Source: Melanocharis versteri
Lineage: Eukaryota > Chordata > Aves > Passeriformes > Melanocharitidae
Assembly (NCBI GenBank): GCA_013397845.1
Contig: VZTG01006027.1
Coordinates: 1,698,746-1,762,745 of the forward strand
Direction: 5' to 3'
DNA length: 64,000 bases
Positions 60,301 through 64,000 of this stretch are shown here, in pieces. Under the pieces are notes generated by a model that was given only the letters and a program-made list of their open reading frames with translations, was not told the DNA's origin and ran no database searches. How positions within the stretch are numbered: position 1 is the stretch's first letter; each line of letters begins with the position of its first letter. Made by a program: the position numbers and the translations under genes.

Positions 60301-60470
60301 ATCCTTTGTTCTTTGCTCTGATTCATGATGAAATTGGTTACTTTCTCCCGGATTATTTCATTCCAGATAAGGGCAGCAGTGCCGTTTTTCCTGATGAGCA
60401 ACACAGTGAGCAGCAAAATGAAAAGCAGGATGAAGACAATGAACAAAGGGACTGAAGAGCTCTCCAGCAT
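54181..60470 (-). CDS. COMT: COMT, catechol O-methyltransferase (complete coding region, 262 aa)
   Basis: Transfers a methyl group from S-adenosylmethionine to a catechol hydroxyl (dopamine, noradrenaline, catechol-oestrogens), using Mg2+. Exons in transcript order: 60470-60188, 58379-58186, 56946-56815, 54360-54181, in all 789 nt = 262 codons plus TAA. Residues about 7-27 are a single hydrophobic anchor, and 49-262 the Rossmann-like methyltransferase fold. Visible key residues, by comparison with human: Mg ligands D189, D217, N218; catalytic K192 in LDHWKDRY; E247; SAM-binding E138; the LELGTYCGYSAVR glycine loop at 112-124; and W86/M88. Human membrane-bound COMT has 271 residues; this one is shorter mainly at the C-terminus. 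Two starts are likely, M1 (membrane form) and M49 (soluble form). It lies tail to tail with ARVCF, as in mammals. Confidence 0.97.
54361..56814 (-). other. COMT: COMT intron 3 (of the coding region)
   Basis: About 2.45 kb between GTCAGT donor and TTCTTTCTAG acceptor. No exon or repeat was recognised; open frames are short and unrelated to any family I know. Confidence 0.85.
56815..56946 (-). CDS. COMT: COMT exon, metal and catalytic motif
   Basis: Between acceptor TTGTATTTCAG and donor GTCAGT: VKLLEGPSEEIIPQLKKKYE, then VDTLDFVFLDHWKDRYTPDT and ILIQ. Exactly 44 codons, phase 0 on both sides. LDHWKDRY contains the first Mg ligand D189 and catalytic K192, both intact. Confidence 0.97.
56947..58185 (-). 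other. COMT: COMT intron 2 (of the coding region)
   Basis: About 1.24 kb. Ordinary intron; nothing further recognised. Confidence 0.85.
58186..58379 (-). CDS. COMT: COMT exon, SAM-binding motif
   Basis: Starts after AATCAG by completing the split Gly, then QILDKTVEEANPSVALELGT, YCGYSAVRISRLLKAGARLL, TVEFNPEFAA and IAKQMIEFAGVQDK; the donor is GTAAAT. It carries the glycine loop ELGTYCGYS and the acidic E138 that holds the SAM ribose. V156 in FAGVQDK is at the position of the human Val158Met variant. The segment QILDKTVEEANPS differs from human (IVDAVIQEHQPS). Confidence 0.96.
58380..60187 (-). other. COMT: COMT intron 1 (of the coding region)
   Basis: About 1.8 kb and AT-rich. It contains a three-copy imperfect tandem repeat at 58647-58710. 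A 107-codon open frame on the opposite strand at 58317-58640 overlaps the COMT exon and is a shadow. Confidence 0.85.
58647..58710. repeat. Short tandem repeat, three imperfect copies
   Basis: AATTCCCTGAATTAACTTAT, ATTCCCTGAATATAACTTAT and AATTCCCTGAAATAACTAAT follow one another in a COMT intron. The unit is about 21-23 bases. Confidence 0.75.
60188..60470 (-). CDS. COMT: COMT first coding exon (membrane anchor, both start codons)
   Basis: Encodes MLESSSVPLFIVFILLFILL, then LTVLLIRKNG and the start of the catalytic domain up to EWAMNVGNEK, plus one base of a split Gly; the donor is GTAATT. The ATG at 60470-60468 lies directly after a textbook acceptor (TTTCTCTTTCCTTCCAG), so the coding region opens at the exon's first base. 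The open frame continues 69 codons upstream to 60677, but that part is intron and should not be added to the protein. M49 (60326-60324), with A at -3, matches the start of human soluble COMT. Confidence 0.95.
60324..60326 (-). promoter_or_regulatory. COMT: Likely internal start codon of soluble COMT (M49)
   Basis: ATG preceded by ATC (A at -3) within FIMNQSKEQRILN, aligned with human FLMGDTKEQRILN, whose Met51 begins soluble COMT. Use here would give a 214-residue cytosolic enzyme, through leaky scanning or a separate transcript start. Inference from homology. Confidence 0.6.
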
Positions 60471-63400
60471 CTGGAAGGAAAGAGAAAAACAGCCCAGGGT
60501 TAAGGTGGCACAGGAGAGGGCTGTCCTTTTTGTAAATATTGAGCTGAATAACCCACAACCAACCGTACTGAACAGGAACACACAGAGTTTAATTATGATT
60601 GTGTCTAGAGTGGCTGTAAAAGGCTCTCTGTCACTTGGTAATGGATGGTGCTCTGTGGCACTTCCTTTAGAAGCCAATTTTACAGGCAGTCAACAAGTAG
60701 CTTTATTTAATGCTCTGGTCCCTTCCCCCACACAGCTGCTCAGTCCTGGCTCCAAGCATGCCACTGCACGAGGAGCTTCCAGCATCAAATCTGTTCTAGC
60801 TCCAATAGGAGCTCTACAACATCCTCAAAAAATTTGCCTAAGTTACCCAAGACCAATGACAAAGGGATTATCTCATTCTAGGAGATAACAACATTCCTGC
60901 AAATCTCTTCTGACTTGTTCTTGCTTCTCTTTTTTGTTTCCCCAAAAATTGTCCCAGAAAACTCCTAATTTTTATGGATGGTCTGACCTCCATTCTGTAG
61001 TGGGACTTGGCATATACACATGGGGAAAATCTATCCCACTATTTAAATTTTGAATCATCATGCAGAACACATTTTGACTTCAAAAGATGACTGAGTTTCC
61101 ATGGAGATATGCTCAAGATACAGTACAGCTGATTTTGTTCACCCATCCTCTTATCTTAGTTGCAGAGCAAGTATGATTTGTTTGGAGCTGTCAAAAGTCT
61201 ATTTCTTTTGCTTTTAAGCAGTCACCAATGTTAATAGTTACCTTTAATGCTTTTTTTGCAAAGTCTAACCTGAGACATTTCCTTTCAGAGCCTGCCAGCG
61301 TCATTAGCACATGAAAATCTTGCTTCTTGGACCTTCTGAATATTTTTTCCTAGTTAATATGAGCCTGCTTCATTATTTCAACAGGCTCATGAAGGCCTAG
61401 ATGTCTTTTTTTCTTCCTTTTCTCTGTGCAGTAGTAGTTCAACTGACCAGGCCCAATTGTCCTGTGCCTTTCAGATGGGACTTCAGCTATTTCTAGTTTT
61501 ATTACATGAAAATGTAGAAAATGTTTGACATTATCTGTCCACTGAGAACTTCCATAGGGCTGTGAAAATACCATTAGTTTAACATAAAATATGTCTCTAG
61601 CTTCACTTGACTGGTCTTCACTTGACATTCATGGCTTAGTTGATTGTATGGTCATTGTTGATGGATTTGGAGTACTGACACAGGTGAGAGAATTATTCTG
61701 AACTGCAATGAATGGATGGAGCCCAGAAACCACTTCCTGAGGCCAGCAGGTCTCTAACCTTCCTGCCTCTGGACACGTGAAACTGTGACCCTGCACACCC
61801 GTGACTCACTTGGTGGCACTCCAGCTACAGTCAGGTCCCTCTTGGACTGAAGACTGCTGGCATTCAGAATTACTGCAGACCACTGCCCGACATAATCCTC
61901 TGGTTACAATGGATACTTTGGCATTCTCTGAGTAGACCTTGCCACAGGCTGTTGCTTCAGCACTATGAGATCCTGCCAGTATATTTGGGGCTGCTCTTCA
62001 AAGATCTGTCAGACAGCAAGGGTGGATGGGAGCAGCAGGATGAAGTAGGTGGTGTATTTTTGGGGGAACAGCTTTCCTCCTTTATTGCTTAGCATTGATA
62101 TGAGACCATTTAATGAGATTTCTCAAAACAGGGAGAGACAGCCTCTGTAGGCTAACTCAGACCCACTCTCTGTCCTGCAGGAATGCTGAGACTACTTTTC
62201 CAGACTGTCTGAATCAAGTACTCAGAGGGATCCACTTTTTACAGTGCCTCAGATCTTTGCACTTGAATCCCACATGAATACTACCACACATGAGGTACCA
62301 CACGTAAGAGCAGAGCCCACCTGCCTCCACAGAGGTTACTCACAGGTAGAAACAACAGAGTACATGATAATTTTTCCATTCCTAAATGAGTTCACTTATT
62401 TTTGAGGTATCAAGGAATGTTTTTCAACTACTGGCTTTTTTTATTATTATTAATATTTCTGTGTAACACCCCAGCACCTTCATAAACTGGCAGTATGGGC
62501 TGTTCTTAGCAGAACTCCTTCAGGAGGCAATTATCCTGAAAGCCACTTTCCAGAGAAGGTACCTTCTAAAAAGAGAGAAATGGACACATCTTGGTTTTCT
62601 TTTCTTTTTTTTTTTTTAACATGGCTTTTTTCAAAGTTTGTCCTTCTTCATTTCTGTCTTCTTAGGTGTGAAAATAAATTTAGTGACAGCAGTAGACTGC
62701 AAAGGCAGTCTGCCAAGAGGCTTTGGTGATGGTCATGCACCCAGAGGGAAAAAAGATCTGTACCAAAATAGGTAATTGCTTTCATATTCTTAGCTGGAAA
62801 ATATTTGATATGAAAATTAAGTGTGTAATTCAACCAATTTAAAACTACCACTACCTAGGAGACAGTCATGTTATGACAGCTTTAGAAAATGCAACAGTAA
62901 TTTTAGCTTTAATGTGGATTCATGAGATTCATTAAGTATGCAATAAAACTTGCATACAGTCAAGTTTCCCATAACCACTTATTACAAGACAGCCACTCTT
63001 ATTATTTAATGCTTATACTGAGGTTCCAAATACACAGGTTAGCACTGCAACCTCTTCTGTGCTTTAGAAACACCATAATAAAGTGAGCCTTCTCTTTGAA
63101 AGCTAAAATTTGAAGTGGAAAATAGTAGGCAAATGAAAAATTCAGCAAGGGAATAAACAGAAAACTGGAGGGACAACATTACGGGAAGGAATGAAAAACA
63201 CGTATCAGTACATCTGGTTTTGAGAAGACAGAATTTAAAAGAAAACATATTAAAATTTCATGTCCAAACTTGTCAAACTACTGTTGAGTCTTTCTAAAGC
63301 ACTGAGTTATTTTCTTATGCATCTAATCTTACTCATTTTGTCAGGTTTCATAAGACCAAATCATAACTTGATAATGCAGCTCAGCAGTTTTCCCCTGATG

Positions 63401-64000
63401 CACACCATAATCAAACAATCAGCATTTGAATGGGACTACCTCTGTTTCAGCTTACAGAGATTTAAAAAGACATTTTCAAAGAGAGAAGCAGACACAAAAT
63501 GTGGGAATCTGCTGCCCCAACTTACCTGCCTGTGGAGATAAAACACCTAAGTCATTCCAATGGCTGTAAAAGAAACCTCAAGAGACTGGCTCACACTTAG
63601 GGATCTGCTATTATGCCAGCAGATGTTAAATCAGGGGATTCAGTATCCCCTTACTATCATATGATCTTCAGTTTTTCTAAAATCATAAAAATGCCAATGT
63701 GATGAAGCCCAAACCAATACATCCTGTTCTTTATTCTCATGCACTTGACTCCAGCCATTTCACCAAAGGTTACAATAAGGATCTTTCAGTAATGCTATTC
63801 ATAAATTCTGGTACATTTTTCCAAACTCTGCTAAAAAATAATTGGTCTTAGAATTCCCCGAAGTAAAAAAATAAGGATTAGAACAATTGGTAACATAAAT
63901 TTTTAAGGTAAGTCCGAGTGACCAGCTTGAACTGAGATCTTTTTCAGTGTTTCATAAAAACTGTACAAAGTTTTCATAACACTGTTAGAGGAAGGTGATG
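60471..64000 (-). other. COMT: COMT 5' intron, continuing beyond the window
   Basis: Begins with the acceptor TTTCTCTTTCCTTCCAG just before the ATG. No CpG-rich promoter and no exon of TXNRD2 (the neighbour head to head with COMT in mammals) is recognisable up to 64000. A T12 run lies near 62608. The untranslated first exon and promoter are probably outside the window. Confidence 0.65.

Noticed and set aside
60471..60677. N-terminal extension of COMT by 69 codons (open frame from 60677)
   Set aside because: A strong pyrimidine tract and AG end exactly at the M1 codon, and the extension has no counterpart in known COMT proteins; it is intron.

Overview
The window is vertebrate nuclear DNA, most likely from a bird. 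It holds two intron-rich genes with standard GT-AG splice sites, large introns and very sparse old repeats. One repeat resembles a CR1 LINE 3' end, the usual LINE of birds and reptiles. A few others look like very old MIR/CORE-SINE or L2-type remnants. The species cannot be fixed from the sequence alone. I saw no bacterial gene, intact mobile element, CRISPR array or complete RNA gene.

Layout. (1) Positions 1-42717, plus strand: the 3' third of ARVCF, a p120-catenin-family armadillo protein. Ten coding exons are visible. They begin with an 18-nt microexon at 1817 and end at a TAA whose upstream codons give the PDZ-binding C-terminus DSWV. They join without a frame error into the last 337 residues. 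The N-terminal two thirds lie before position 1. An intron of about 23.9 kb (6337-30217) separates the 72-nt second exon from the third. (2) 42718 to about 46.6 kb: ARVCF 3' UTR, probably with a short intron inside it and at least two candidate poly(A) signals. (3) About 46.6-53.5 kb: no recognisable gene. (4) 54181-60470, minus strand: the complete coding region of COMT (catechol O-methyltransferase), in four exons encoding 262 residues, with candidate 3' ends near 54.06 and 53.5 kb. (5) 60471-64000: the start of the COMT 5' intron. The promoter is not in view.

The two genes are tail to tail, the same neighbourhood as the ARVCF-COMT part of human 22q11.2, so this is a conserved syntenic block. 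They are not a functional pathway: ARVCF acts at cadherin junctions and COMT methylates catechols. Most other open frames in the window look like chance open frames in introns.

I found no new biological system. The items most worth checking are the ARVCF microexon with a UGC-rich upstream tract, the probable intron inside the ARVCF 3' UTR, a tRNA-like relic antisense within that UTR, a CpG-dense intronic patch with a good splice donor near 25.4 kb, and a decoy splice acceptor 13 nt inside an ARVCF tail exon.
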